Origin: Eutreptiella sp. 'Long Island Sound 2002'
Lineage: Eukaryota; Euglenozoa; Euglenophyceae; Eutreptiales; Eutreptiaceae
Length of the DNA stretch: 64,000 nt
Direction: 5' to 3'
Assembly (NCBI GenBank): GCA_964036045.1
Contig: OZ038378.1
Coordinates: 185,789,128 to 185,853,127 of the forward strand
Position 1 is the stretch's first letter; each line of letters starts with the position of its first letter. Both the position numbers and the translations under genes were made by a program. Of this stretch, positions 51,969 to 63,628 are shown piece by piece. Below the pieces are notes generated by a model that ran no database searches, was not told the DNA's origin, and saw only the letters and a program-made list of their open reading frames with translations.

Positions 51969-54900
51969 TTAAGCACCAGAACCATCACCGCGCCTAAAGT
52001 CCCTGAGAGCACGGAGCCGGAAATTGTGGGTGGGATGGCCTTTGGGGCCCCATGGAAAACACGCCCCTGCCGCCAAGAGCACCCAGAGCACACACCCTTC
52101 CACGCCAGCAGTGCATATGGTGTCCACCAGCGGCTGATGCCGTATCGCATCAATAATGGAGACGGTAGCCAGAGTCCCAGTGGCCAAGAGCCCCCCGACG
52201 AGAGGCACTCTACGGCCCACGAACCGCGCGACGGGCTTGTAGAGCACGATCAGCACCGGACTGAGGGCGGCCTTTGAGAAGGATAGCAATGGACGGGCCG
52301 TGCAGCGAGACCAGGGCGCTCTTCGAGGGCGAGGGAGCTCCCTGGGGCAAGGAGAACGCCGATGGCAAAGACCGCAGGGTGGAGCGGTCTTCGTTTGAAC
52401 TGTGCCATCCACCAACTCATGTGGGGTGCGCCAAAAAGGAGCGAGTATTTGGTCAGTGGTCTGCCTTCAGAGCCCCCTGAGATGCTGTCCCTTGGAGGCC
52501 TCTGGAGTGCGCTGTTGCTGTCGTCGAAGATGCTGTAGTGTACTGTGTTTTTCGTGGAGAATTTGGGGTACATCACTATTGGTCTGGCTGCTATTCGCAC
52601 AAGCCCAGGGCACGCAGCGTGCGCGCACCGTGCCTGAGCCTCCCTCAGTGGCGCTTCCTGACTAACATTCATAACTGGGGCGCCATCCATGTCCGTTACT
52701 ACCCATGGTCGGCCCTGCGAGCGGACCCAGGGAGCACTGAATCGTTGGTACCAGAGACGTGGTAATAGCCGTGCATGTACGGTTGCGCACAGCTACTTTC
52801 TTTGGCTACGCACGGTTGCGCACGGCTGGATGTGAAGGTGATGCACGGTTGCGCACAGCTGACCACCAATGTATACCAGAGCTCTTTTAGGAAAGGTGGT
52901 GCTGGTGGAATTTATGTTTAAGGGAACAATGTGTTGCAAAAGACCGCCTGGTCAATTCCGGGCCAACCAAAAAAAAGGTTGGCACCCTACCAGGGCAAGC
53001 ACCAGTAACTTCAATTTCTTCAGTGTCTCCACCATCAAGCGCCGATGTCCTGGCAGAATATTCATTTGCAGAGGTGTTGCTACTGCTGCTAATGTCTCAT
53101 ACTGTAATTGCTGTTGAAATATATCCACCTGGTGCCGCATGGTTGCCTCTCCGCAGTGGGCCCTTGATGGATGGGGGAGTCGACGTCAAGGACCCGCGCC
53201 CGGCGCCTGCCCCCCCCCTCATGCAATAAACACCATCATCGGACACGGCCGGCACTTAAGGGGCTTCCGGTCAATCAAAAAAAAAATGGCCGCGCGGTTG
53301 CGCATGGCTAGATGCAGGGGTAGCGCACGGTTGCGCACGGCTGGCTGTGAAAATGGCGCACAGTTGCGCACAGCTGGCTGTGAAGATGGCGCACGGTTGT
53401 GCACGGCGAGGCCCAACCCTTGCGCACGGCTATAACCACATGTCTGGTTGGTACAGGCCACGCTGCAAGCGCCTCGGGGGGGGGGGGGGGCTGTGTCCGC
53501 AACTTGAAGGCTGCCCAGAACAGCCGGGGTGCGTGGGGTGCATGCAACATGGGGTGCGTATCCATCTGCTGACCAGCTGCGCTATTGACTGAGCCCTGAT
53601 TCCCCATTGCTCTGCCAAGGGAACGCTGCAGACCCCTCCAAAACATGGTGCCGGGCAAGCTAGTGCGGTCCCTCGGAAAAATTTCTTGTGCTGCGGCATG
53701 CTGCGGCATGCTGCGGCATGCTGCGGCATGCTTCTACCTGCACATGTGGGTACCTACGCTTCTGTGGCAAATTGAACTCACATGCAAGAGACGACATGCA
53801 CAACACTGGTGGGCCGAATTAATCACTTTCACCATCCGGATTGTCTGTAGTGGGTTTGTTGACATACATCGTAGCCAAATGGCGCAAAGTGTTGTTGCCC
53901 ATATGCAAACGGTCCTTTGTCTGGATGTGGCCCATCAAACTGAACGTTCGCTCAACATGGCAAGCAGAGCGTGGTCGTCGGACAAAGAAAACAGCAAGGC
54001 AGACAGGCACATGAACGCAAAAAAATGGATGCTGTGGCGTGCTGCGGCATGCTGCGGCGTGCTTCAAAACCCCCATGTGCAGCTCCAAAAAAAGGGTGCT
54101 GCGGCATGCTGCGGCATGCTGCGGCATGCTGCAGCTGCACTTGCTTGGTACCGGGCCTGGTCTCAACAAAAAACCATTCGTCCATGTGCGCTTGACCCAA
54201 CGATTGAGCACACCGCAATTGAGAAGGCACTGGACACAGCAAAGCCTTAAATCGTCCGGTGATACATCCATTCAAAATCTTTCACCGGTAAAGAGAAGAG
54301 AGCAACCATACTTGGAGCTAGCACCCGCCAGGGCAGGTGTCGACGTGTGTCGCAAAATATTTCGGCAGGTGTCGACAGGTGTCACAGATTTTTGGGCAGG
54401 TGCTAGCTCCATGTATGAGAGGAACCTGCACCCGCACTCCGTACTTCATGACCAAAAACTTGGCAATTGACCCCCATCCATTTGCCGTGAACTGCTGGCG
54501 GTTGGCGGCTAACCGCAGTCCTTAGTGAAAGGGGAGAAAAATCTCGTTGTTAAAGGACATCCCGCCCATGCTACAACCACGGTACAACCGTCGGTGCCCC
54601 CTACCCCTGCCCTACCCCTGCATGGGACGCAACACAGAGGCCAAACCCCTGCGGCGCCGAGGGTTTGCGGAGGTCTGAGCAGTGTCGCCTCCAGAAAATA
54701 CGGTTTTGTGTGCAAACACAAAACAGTGCAGAATAAGTACAGCACTTGCCCTTGCTTGCTGAACGGCAAGCAGTTGGAATGCCTGGATGCTGCATCGGTG
54801 ACGGGAGACCTGTGACCACGATGGTGCAGTGCGCACTTGCATGGCCCTGGGACCACAACTGCACGGCAGCGTGCCCCCCCCGCACCCACCCACCATGTGT

Positions 54901-55368
54901 GTTCAGCATAATGGCTCTGTGTGCCGGCCTCCTGCGCTTGGCAAACCGACCAGGAGACCCAGGTTGTCGCCCTCTGCATCAGTCTCCCCCAGTTATGGCG
55001 CTCCATGTTTCTGGTGCACTCTGTCCCCTACCAGTGCATTCACGCGACTCGCCCATGCCCACACAAGGCACATCGAACAGGGGTGCACTTGGATGGCACT
55101 TGGGGCACTGAGAGGCGCTGGGTGCTGTACGTACCTCCAAAACCAAGACGTGGACGAACATGCCAGGGAACCGAGGGTCCGAGAAAAGCACGCTGCAGAC
55201 CACAGCCGAGCCCATGCTGCCCACGGCGAATGCCTGAATGGTGTTGATGCTGCGGTACCGAGGCGTTTTGGGCTTGTCCTTGTACACCCAACAGGACCGG
55301 CCGTTGTCATCACTTTCGTCCTCCTCGGAGCCGGCCACACATGCCCTCTTGGGATTCTCGTCATCTCC
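51969..55368 (-). CDS. Second Frag1/DRAM/Sfk1-like membrane-protein locus, incomplete model
   Basis: Exon 55368-55135 is clear (acceptor tgtgtccag, donor GAG|GTACGT, 78 codons, phase 0 to 0). It has an acidic loop (SEEDESDDNGRSCW), then PRYRSINTIQAFAVGSMGSA and VVCSVLF, comparable to PKY-plus-helix in the 36.5-kb gene. The last exon (about 52271-51969, stop) reads AALSPVLIVLYKPVARFVG, VPLVGGLLATGTLATVSI and AGVEGCVLWVLLAAGA, which fits the last three helices. Just upstream, another frame (52690-52290) gives GRPLTKYSLLFGAPHMSWWM and PAVFAIGVLLAPGSS, which would be helix 3. Joining the two frames needs a 1-base shift or a 23-base intron (GTCCATTG...CTCAAAG). So either a broken copy or a model I could not complete. 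Intermediate exons at 54.5-55.1 kb are ambiguous. The interval also contains hAT and minisatellite sequence. Confidence 0.35.
52770..52862 (+). repeat. GGTTGCGCACGGCT minisatellite, patch 1
   Basis: GTTGCGCACRGCT recurs three times at roughly 30-40-bp spacing; the same unit is tandem at 53287-53425. Confidence 0.75.
53287..53425 (+). repeat. GGTTGCGCACGGCT minisatellite, patch 2
   Basis: Units of about 30 bp (GGTTGCGCACGGCTGG, CTGTGAA-ATGGCGCACA), four to five copies. Confidence 0.8.
53690..53731 (+). repeat. GCTGCGGCAT decamer repeat
   Basis: Four units of GCTGCGGCAT. The same decamer recurs at 54038-54063 and 54095-54131, all around a hAT fragment. Confidence 0.9.
53819..53995 (-). pseudogene. 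hAT transposase C-terminal dimerisation fragment
   Basis: Minus strand reads RPRSACHVERTFSLMGHIQT, then KDRLHMGNNTLRHLATMYVN, ending at TAA (53821-53819). E-R-x-F-S-x-x-G...K-x-R-x-x-x is the hAT dimerisation signature. Upstream in the same frame is decamer-repeat sequence. It is unlike the hAT element at 10120-10848, so a different family. Confidence 0.7.
54314..54410. repeat. Small inverted repeat (16-17-bp arms)
   Basis: GGAGCTAGCACCCGCC at 54314-54329 faces GGGCAGGTGCTAGCTCC at 54394-54410. Between them GGCAGGTGTCGAC occurs twice. It looks like a miniature inverted-repeat element of about 97 bp. Confidence 0.7.
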
Positions 55369-55755
55369 CTGGACACAGCAAAGCATCATTGATATGCTGA
55401 GTGACTCTGCAGACTTCACACACATCTGGTGTGTGTGTGTGTGCGCGCACACGCGCGCCGGGTTCCAATTGCCCCACGTGGGGGTTACTATTGCATTCTC
55501 CCAATGCATGCCTTGGGCAGTTCTGAATGACAATGTCCATCATTGTTCGTTATTGTCTTGCTTGGGTTGCCGATTTTGCCTTCAGGTCCCTCTCCCTAAT
55601 CCAGCTCCGGATCTGGCAGTTCGAGCGGCCCTTGCTGCTTCCTCTTCTCTCTGCTCCTCGTCTGCCTTCCTCCAGTGCCAATCTCGCTATCCAACACCTG
55701 TACACACACTGTGCTCTTGATGCCCCTGCCCGTACATGTTTTCTGTTTTGTTAAC

Positions 55756-56230
55756 CTATGCACAGACGTGGTTCGCTTTCTCCCCACCACCTGTACGCGC
55801 GACTGCTGCACCCCCACCTTGGCCAACCGATCGGCCTCCATGCATTGATTGAACTGTATGACCATAAACGTGCACACTGTGCAATCTCCCTATCCGTTCT
55901 TGTTCCGGTCTCTGGTAGATGTGCTCACACACCATCCCTGTAGTACACCACTTTCTCCTGCGGTACATTGCAGTATTTTCCAAAATATTTGTACACCACT
56001 GTGAATCTGAATACAATTGAATGCTTCGGTGGCGGTTGATGATGTGCAGCAGTTCTCTTATTGATATGTGTGCCCTGTTGTTCACACGTGGACCTATGAC
56101 TGGCTCACTAATAATGTGGTACTCGCCAAATGGGAAGCACACTCCATACCCCACCTTTCCAGATTCGGCTGACCCATGCATCCACGCATGCACATCGTGG
56201 GGCGTGGAACTACCAACCAGGAGCGCAGGC
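55756..56230 (-). pseudogene. RNase H-type retroelement fragment, third family
   Basis: Minus strand reads HDVHAWMHGSAESGKVGYGV, then NNRAHISIRELLHIINRHRS and IQLYSDSQWCTNILENTA. H-G-S (for D-G-S), S-I-R-E-L and Y-S-D-S are the RNase H blocks. After a frame change HVYGH and CMEADRLAKVG give the last block. The first catalytic Asp is lost. More diverged than the other fragments. Confidence 0.6.
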
Positions 56231-56399
56231 CCGGGGCAACGGGGAAGGCCTAGGAGGTCCCCGGAAGGGGACGTGGGGGACAAAATTTGATGGAAATGTA
56301 TAGGAAACGAGGTTTGATCAAAATTTGACGCATGGAGTGCGAGATGCTGTGGGAAGGCTACACTTGAGGGACAAGGACCCAATCCCTGCGCCTCACCAT

Positions 56400-58600
56400 G
56401 GTTTTCAAATCAACGGCGATAAATGTGGAGTTGGGGTGCCCTGCCGAAACGGTCAAACATTGCATACTTGCTGGGGTGTCTCTATATCGTGTGAATTATC
56501 ACTTACCTGTGGGCTCATTGTTGAGCGAGTGAGCGTTTCTACAGAAAACACATAAGTTGGTTTGCCTGCAAGTCAAGCCGAAAAAGGTGTTATTTGTAGG
56601 TGCCAGCATGCTGAGGGCAAGCCAATTTGTTCATGTGGGTAGTCTTCTCCCTAGCTTGGAAGGAATATGCATAGAAGAGGTGATCACTTCGTGGTGGCTG
56701 CAGTCGCAACCGTGTCTCCCTCCGCGTTGTTTTGCAGCACACCATGGGCACGGTGGCAATCGGTGCGTGCTGTAGAGGGTAGACAGGGGCCGTCTAGCCG
56801 AATGACCCCTCATGTGTGGTATCGTAGCATGTAGTCAAGGCAGGTTGGGTTCGCCAATTGCTGCCGTGTGGCATAGGCCCGTTCATCTTGCCGTGTGCAA
56901 ACAGTATGCGTACCAAAAGTGGGGCAGAGCCCAGCAAACAAACTGACAATCCTCTACCCAATTCTTTGCTTTCCCAATCCAGCGCACTAGTGTTCAGATG
57001 TGTTTCCGACAGAAACTCGGCAACGTACATTGGAGCTGAGCCGCACAGCCTCGGCCACATACATGTGATACATGTGGGCCAGGGACTTTACCACAAAGGC
57101 TGCTCTAATGCTGCAGAGTGATCACCCTTAACCCATTCCCGACCCCTCAAGGCTCAACAAACAGGCAACATACATTGTCTGTAGATGGCAAATGATAGTT
57201 GCTGACTGGGAACCGGAGGGCAGTGTGCACCAAAGCAGTGGCCATGCCTCCCACCAATGCCTTGGACCAGGCGGAGTACTCCAAGAGCACCATCGTCTGG
57301 CATGAGCTTCAGTGTGATGGAGGGTCTGACAAGACAAGCGGCAGATGCATCAAAAAGAAGACTGGCACCGGTTTGAGTGTTGGTTTTGATTCAGTTGTGT
57401 CATGGCTATCAATCAACCTGCAGAGATATGCTTCATGGGCATGTCTACTGCTTAGATGCCAACTTCAATTTCCGACCATTTTGCAACCAAATTCTGCCAC
57501 CGCAGCGCACACAAAAGCAATTCCATCCTTGACAAAAAGTGCCCCCCCCCCCCCAAAAGCACGGATTGAAAGTTTGCCGCAATCAACAACAGCTCTCCAC
57601 CCACTCTGCTCCCGCTCTCCTCGCGCTCTCCTCCACCGTCAGGCAGGCTGCCCACGCAAGCGAGGCGCATGTCCAGTACACACTGTGGGACCGGTACACG
57701 CAACCGCCATGCTGCCATGCAGCCCCAACTCACAAGCACAGTGGACCTAGTGTCATGTGGTTGGGGAGTGCTCGGCCACAAGACTGACAATAGCTGTCAC
57801 CCTCCGGAACCTCTCCGGCATTCATCACATCGCGCAGCCCTGCCGGCACACAGCCCAGCGTGACCGTTGTTCAGCGCTTTGTTCGGACAACGGAGGCCGG
57901 GATTCGATGCACACGTAAATACAGTCATCAGCAAGAGCCATCGGCTGCTGTTGACTGACTTGTAAATATTTTCATGATGCATCTCATGGCCTATTGTCAT
58001 TACATCATTAGTGCCTTGCCCTGCCTGGCCTTATCCTTTCCCTGAAGGTGCGTGGCAATTCCCTGTAGCAACCAAGGCCACCGTGACCGGTCCTTCATCC
58101 CTGCCAAACGAGCGGCTTGATGACAGCAGCATACTGGGCAGCAGCACACCAGAACACAGCAGTGCATCATGTTATAGCACAGCATGCCACAGCACCCCAC
58201 TTGCATTTGTCCTGCCCAACCCTGGATTTTCCTGAAAGCAACTTTTGATGAGGGGTGCAGTCCTTTTCTTGCCCCCCCCCCCCCCCAAAAGTTGTTATGA
58301 ACTTTACCAAAAGACCATCTGAATGTGGGAACTACCTTCTGCGTGCGGTGACATGATGGGACGGGACGGAACAGGTGTGCTGTGCTGTGGTGTGCTGTGG
58401 TGTGCTGTGGTGTGCTGTGGTGTGCTGTGGTGTGGTGCAGAGGTGGGGTGGGGTGGGGTGTGGCACAGTGAGGTGTGGTGTGGCATAGTATGGTGTGACG
58501 TAACGACCTCACGTGTCGTGACATGATGTGACAAGATGTGACATGACGTGACACAGGGTGATGCGCCGTGATGTGCACATGGACAGTTTGGTAAGGGTTC
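56400..58600. other. No confident gene; simple repeats
   Basis: Contains a C run (57540-57554), short copies of the GACAATRGTYGTCACCCTCCGGAA-type repeat also seen near 16775, 23855 and 24415, a C run at 58271-58286, and the repeat at 58378-58440. A plus-strand 183-codon frame (57199-57750) lacks any support. Confidence 0.4.
58378..58440 (+). repeat. TGCTGTGGTG decamer repeat
   Basis: About five perfect units (GTGTGCTGTG phase), followed by a GGGGT/GGTGTGG-rich tract to 58500. Confidence 0.9.
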
Positions 58601-58639
58601 GGTGGATATGTGGGGTTCTGTTATGTGGTTCCCTTCTCT

Positions 58640-59147
58640 TGGACTAGCCATGCCACTGTCCCACATGGTCATACACCCCTTACAAACGGACCCTGCGGGG
58701 GATTTTGGGCATAGCACCCACTATTGGGCTGACTCTTTCCACAAAGCTCTGTCCACTCCTGCCTGGTTGTCATTGATTGTCCTAATAAATATGCTGCGCA
58801 CAAGCCACACAAATGCTCCCCCTATGCTGTCTTACAATGAAAAAAGCAATGGGTTCTGTCCCAAGGCCAGCTTCAGCTGCCTTCTGCGCCACAAACGAAT
58901 CAGATTTGACACCATATTGGCTCCAGCAAATTAAGTGCCACACTCAGGGGGAGTATCTGCGCTGCGCACTACTTTTATGGCAGGATTACCCGGAATGGGT
59001 CGGCTTCTACCCCTTCACAAAATGCCCCCTAAGGAGAGCAAACCCTTGGGTACAAGACCTGTGTCAACATCCCTCTGTCTTGCCCTATTCAGCGCCTCCC
59101 AAGGTGAAAATACATAAGATGGCCCCTTGGGAGCAACCACCACCCTA
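58640..59147 (+). pseudogene. Protein-like plus-strand frames, possible transposon relic
   Basis: One frame (to 58934) reads LAMPLSHMVIHPLQTDPAGD and HYWADSFHKALSTPAWLSL. The overlapping next frame (to 59147) reads QGEYLRCALLLWQDYPEWVG and FYPFTKCPLRRANPWVQDLC. They look like two parts of one protein separated by a frame change near 58.85-58.93 kb. No family recognised. Confidence 0.3.
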
Positions 59148-59149
59148 GT

Positions 59150-62100
59150 TTGGGCTCCCTGCTGGATTGTCAATTTTACCTACCCTTGTCCCACCAACAA
59201 AGGGAAAATATAGCTCTTCAGGCCTAGCCACAACGTAATCTACAGCTGCTTGGTCAGGCCGGACGGATCAACATCCGCGCTGTGCGCATGCACCGCATCA
59301 GGTGCTCATCCTCATAACCGCCAGGTGCCCCCCCCCCCTTGAATAAGCTCCGCAAAGGTCCCAAATTAATGCGGTCCCTATGCCTACTGTAGCTTGGACA
59401 AGGCCGTAGACACCCGGGTTCAAAAAGAGAAGATTGCATGATGAGCTGGTGCAAGAAAGGGTAATATTATGCACAAGTATCCCCAACAGAGCTATGTGGG
59501 TTCAAGTGGGCAAACACTCACAACAAATGTGTCCATGGTTCTATGTAGTTGGCAAATTTGTCACCAAACCAATATGTGGGTGCACTACATGGGTACCAAA
59601 TTAGGTCCCAAATTAATATGGTCCCTACGCGCGCTGTAGCTCGGAAAAAGGCCGCAGCTATACAAGGGCGGCGGCCGGGGGGGGGGGGGGGTATGTGTCA
59701 TGGACTGCAGCATATAGGGGATTGTCAAGGTCTTGTGAATCCTTCACAATCACAGCTTTCAAATTGTATCCCCCACTCCCGTCAAGTGATTCCCCAATCT
59801 CCACCTCTAAAGGACAAGAAGGGGTGAAAGTGGGCGGCAGGACAGCAATCAATATCCCTAGAATACCATCCCTAGCCCCAAATCACTAAAAAAGAAAATT
59901 TGGTCTTCATGGACAACTGCCCAATTCCATGGTTCCAAAGGAACCGTAAATGCAATCTACAGTTGCTCTGACAAAGGTGTTGCTTTCGCAAGGGGTGGGG
60001 GTGGGGGGTAGGGCCCTTGATACCACCTCTTGCCCACGTCGTTTTATGCATCTATGTCTCCCTACATGATTGCCCAACGCATTGGACTCCCTCACTCCAG
60101 GGCCCCACGTCTACCCTTTTTTCTGCCACGCGGACTGCCCTAATCACATATGACATAGCTGAATCTCGGTATTGATTGACAATTTAAAGCAAATTGAAGG
60201 TTTCTTGGCCTAGTACTTGTGAAATTGCTTTAAGTTCAACCCCCATCTGTGAGTTAGAGCCCCTGTGGTCGTGATACATTGGGTTCCCCCAGACTCCCTG
60301 TTTTTCCGGAACCACCCCGTGCCCTTTTTGTTTGTCTAACAGCTTTTAACACCTCTGTGCTCTGTTCAGCCCAAGGCTAACCGTAGCATTAGCGTACTCC
60401 CACAACACCCTCCCAGAGCACACACAAACAGAAGTCAAGACGTGGCAGAAACACCAACGATATATAATTCCCCGGGTGTACCGTGTGGAGGTGCAGTGGA
60501 CAAAAAGGTCATCTGGTGACCTGAATTCATTGAATATCTACAATCGGATTGTCAAGTTCGAGCCTAGACCGCAATTTTTGTGCAAACGAGGCTCAAGGAG
60601 AGTTCTGGTGTTTGATGCCAGCAGTGAGCAGAGGTGTCTCATATGCGTAGTTGCCTCATGTTTCCTCTCCATCCCCCTGGGTGGGGTGTGGAAGGTGCAT
60701 GATGATACCACCCGTTGCGCAAGCATGGGCGAAGTGAGGGGAAAAAAAGGTACGACAGGGTAGCCGTTCTTGGACAAAACAGTTCTTGCGCACGACCCGT
60801 GGTGCAACAAAGAAGGGCCGAATTCGTGTCCTCTGGACCTCTTTCCCTCCACATTCCGCACACAACCACGTTACATTCTTGACCGCATAAAAAATGTCGT
60901 CAGAACGATGGTATGACGGGGTCACGGTACCTAGACAAGGCTGTTTTTGTGCAGGGGGGGGGGGGTAAGTCTGACACATGGTATTGCAGTGAGAAGTCAC
61001 CCTGCAAACATCCCGAAGATTGGTCGTAAATGTCAAATATCAAACGTACGTCAAATACTAAATGCAGTGGTTTGCGAGTGTGCAAAGGCCTGTTGCTGCA
61101 CCGGTGGATAACACAGCGACGCAAATTGACTCAACCTGACTCCAGCATTCACAGCACAAGGCACCGGCCTTATTGACGAAAGGCATGCATCTACGAATAG
61201 CAAGAGAGAATCAACTCCATTATACTTCGTAATTCTACGGTCGAATGCACTCTCCGGCGCACTGTGGGGGGCACTTTTGTGCACCGCAGGTGCACCGTAG
61301 GGCACGAAGTAGGTGCCTCAGGCCAGGAACAATACTCTCACAACCCCAAAACACCAAAACCTACAATAAGAAGGACCAAAACATGATTCAATGGCCATCT
61401 GGGGTATTTTTCCACGAAAATGGTACCCAAGGGGCCCGCACATTGATGTGTTGACACCATCACTCTCTACAATGGAGAGTCTACAGCCCCAGCTCAATGT
61501 GCAAATGGTGGCACACCCACTGTACAGGCTGGCTTATCCAAAAGGCGCACGGCAGGTGCCACAGGCACCGCAGCGGAGGTCCTCCCTGTGACATGACAAT
61601 GTGGGAGGCGGACCACCAAACAGTCGTGCATTGAGTCAGTGGGATCAATATTGGGGGGTTTGCAGTATTAGTGCTGCGGACGTGAGCTGAGGTGTTCTCC
61701 CTCCAGATGGGTCAAGGCTCGGGCATGCCGATGCTTGAAGGGGGTTAGGGTGTTTGGCTTTGGAGTAGCGGTCAATTCTGTCGCAAGGGCAGCCTCAACT
61801 TGATCCCACGCCATCCCACTCCACCCCAAACCCACCCCACTTCGAAGCACAGGATCCCCCCATTTATGCAAAACCGCGCCGGAGTGGGATTCGAACCTCC
61901 GGCCTTCAAAAACTTGCAGTGGAGGGGGCCGGATGGCACCAACTGTGAACAGCACTCACATTGATTTGCGATGTTTGCTGTTTGGGTCACGGTTAGCTCT
62001 GTGACCGGAGCGTCAGTATCCAGGCAGCCTGTACGCAGCCACAGTACAGGTAGCAGCAGCAGAGTGGCAAAATGGCCACTGCAGCAGCCAAAATTGACAC

Positions 62101-62720
62101 ACCGCCGGAGAGGCAGAAGCGGCAAATTTGCAAAGCGGTATGGCAAAAATGGCGGCTGCAGGCGAAGAACCCCATGTGTGCCAATGCGCGAAGCGCATGA
62201 GCATTACAAATTGCGGACACGCAGCGCTGCACCTGTTTCGCACGGCCAGCAGCTCAGGCGATGCCCCAAGTGAAGTGGTCGCCCACCTGCCAGCCCCTAG
62301 GCCTCGTGGTCCTGTGAACTGACGCTCCCGGTAATAATGGCGTTTCGACTGATTACGCACTGAATGCCAGAGGATTGCCCCATCCATCAAGTATTCCCCC
62401 AAGAGGTCTATCTATTTCAGGCCAAACTCCACGTGGCTCAGGTTGTCCGATCAGGCCTTTGCTTAGTGATAATGGGGGGGTAGGTTTGCCCTCCCGGATT
62501 TCGGCTGGCCCACCCACCCACCCACCGACATCAGAAAATTTTTCCTCAGGAAAAAAATGAAATTTATCAAAGGGGCCCGAACTTGGAGGTCGATTCTAGG
62601 TCACAAAAATTGTTTTGGCCTCTGACCCCCCCCCCCCGTGTAGACCAGCCACGAAGCAAATGCCTGTGTCCGATCCGTGTTTTGCGTGTGTGTGTGTGTG
62701 TGTGTGTTGCGTGCGTGTGT
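59150..62720. other. Mostly repeats; no confident gene
   Basis: Holds dispersed repeat family C copy 3 (59400-59645), a G run (59678-59692), and minus-strand protein-like frames at 60656-60930 (...VTWLCAECGGKEVQRTRIRP...) and plus-strand ones at 60500-60760 that overlap each other. A B-box-like GGTTCGAATCC lies on the minus strand at 61889-61899 without a matching A box. Confidence 0.35.
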
Positions 62721-62722
62721 TG
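62683..62722 (+). repeat. GT-rich microsatellite
   Basis: GTGTGTGTGTGTGTGTGTTGCGTGCGTGTG. Confidence 0.9.
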
Positions 62723-62859
62723 CGACATTACCCCCAGTCCTCCCTTGTCCAAGCAACGCCAGGGGCGTCACACCCGGTTCCATACCCCCAGCGGTGCACA
62801 GAGGCGAGTGTGGCTTGCGCCCTGCAGTCCCAGTGACGATGCAGAGCAGCGCCGAGCAA

Positions 62860-63080
62860 ACAGCAGTTCCCAGAAGAGACAGCCCGGCGCATCCGGCACC
62901 AAGATGAGTAGCACTTGAAAGGCATGTACAGAGCGTTGCGCTGAACCGCGCTGCCATCAGGCGCCAGGTGCTTCACAAAGAGGGGACCGCGTCCCGCAAT
63001 GGTGGGTCCATGGGGATGGCCGAGACCCGTAGGCGCTACGAGGCCCAGTAATAAAATATTTTTGATCAGGAAAATCCTGT
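62860..63080 (-). CDS. Coding-like stretch, unidentified membrane-type protein
   Basis: The minus strand is open from about 63080. It reads LIKNILLLGLVAPTGLGHPH, then GPTIAGRGPLFVKHLAPDG and SAVQRNALYMPFK, with a possible donor GTGCTA after the Lys. In another frame downstream lies a hydrophobic Gly/Ala-rich stretch (GAGCAGLSLLGTAVCSALLC). It may be part of a membrane protein and, with the Gln-rich exon 0.5 kb upstream, of one gene, but the AT-rich start and missing boundaries keep this tentative. Confidence 0.3.
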
Positions 63081-63628
63081 GGTGGGGTCGTCGGTCACTC
63101 GATCAGGACTAGGCAGGCAGACAGGCAGGCACACCGTCAGGAACGGCGTTCGTGTCTCCGCTTCGCCGGAGTGCTGGGACAGGCGCCCAGGCGCACGGTA
63201 CGGGCGGCTGTCGAATGATGGGACGTGGCGCTGAGCACGCGGTGGAGCGACGGTGCAGTAGGCCACGGTCCCGGAGGGAAGACCCACAAAATACAATCAA
63301 AGCCTCCCAAACCGACAACCGCAACCCCCACTGTTCGCTCAGACAAGCGGGGCACGGGGAGGGGGGCACACTGCCCCCCTCTCCCCCTCTCAAAAAAAAT
63401 TGGGCCAGAAATATGATGAACGACGAAAGAGCAGGAGTACTCGGGAAACAGCGCAGCAACATTGGTCGGTCAGGCAGACAGGGGCAGCCATTGTGATTCA
63501 CACTGCAGCACTTCGAGAGTTTGACTGGGGCCGATGACCCAGGCCACTTCGTAGCTTCAGCGAACGGTCAGACAACATTTCTGAGGCGATGGCCATCGGG
63601 GGGGTCAAAGCAAATCAGTTGGGCTGTG

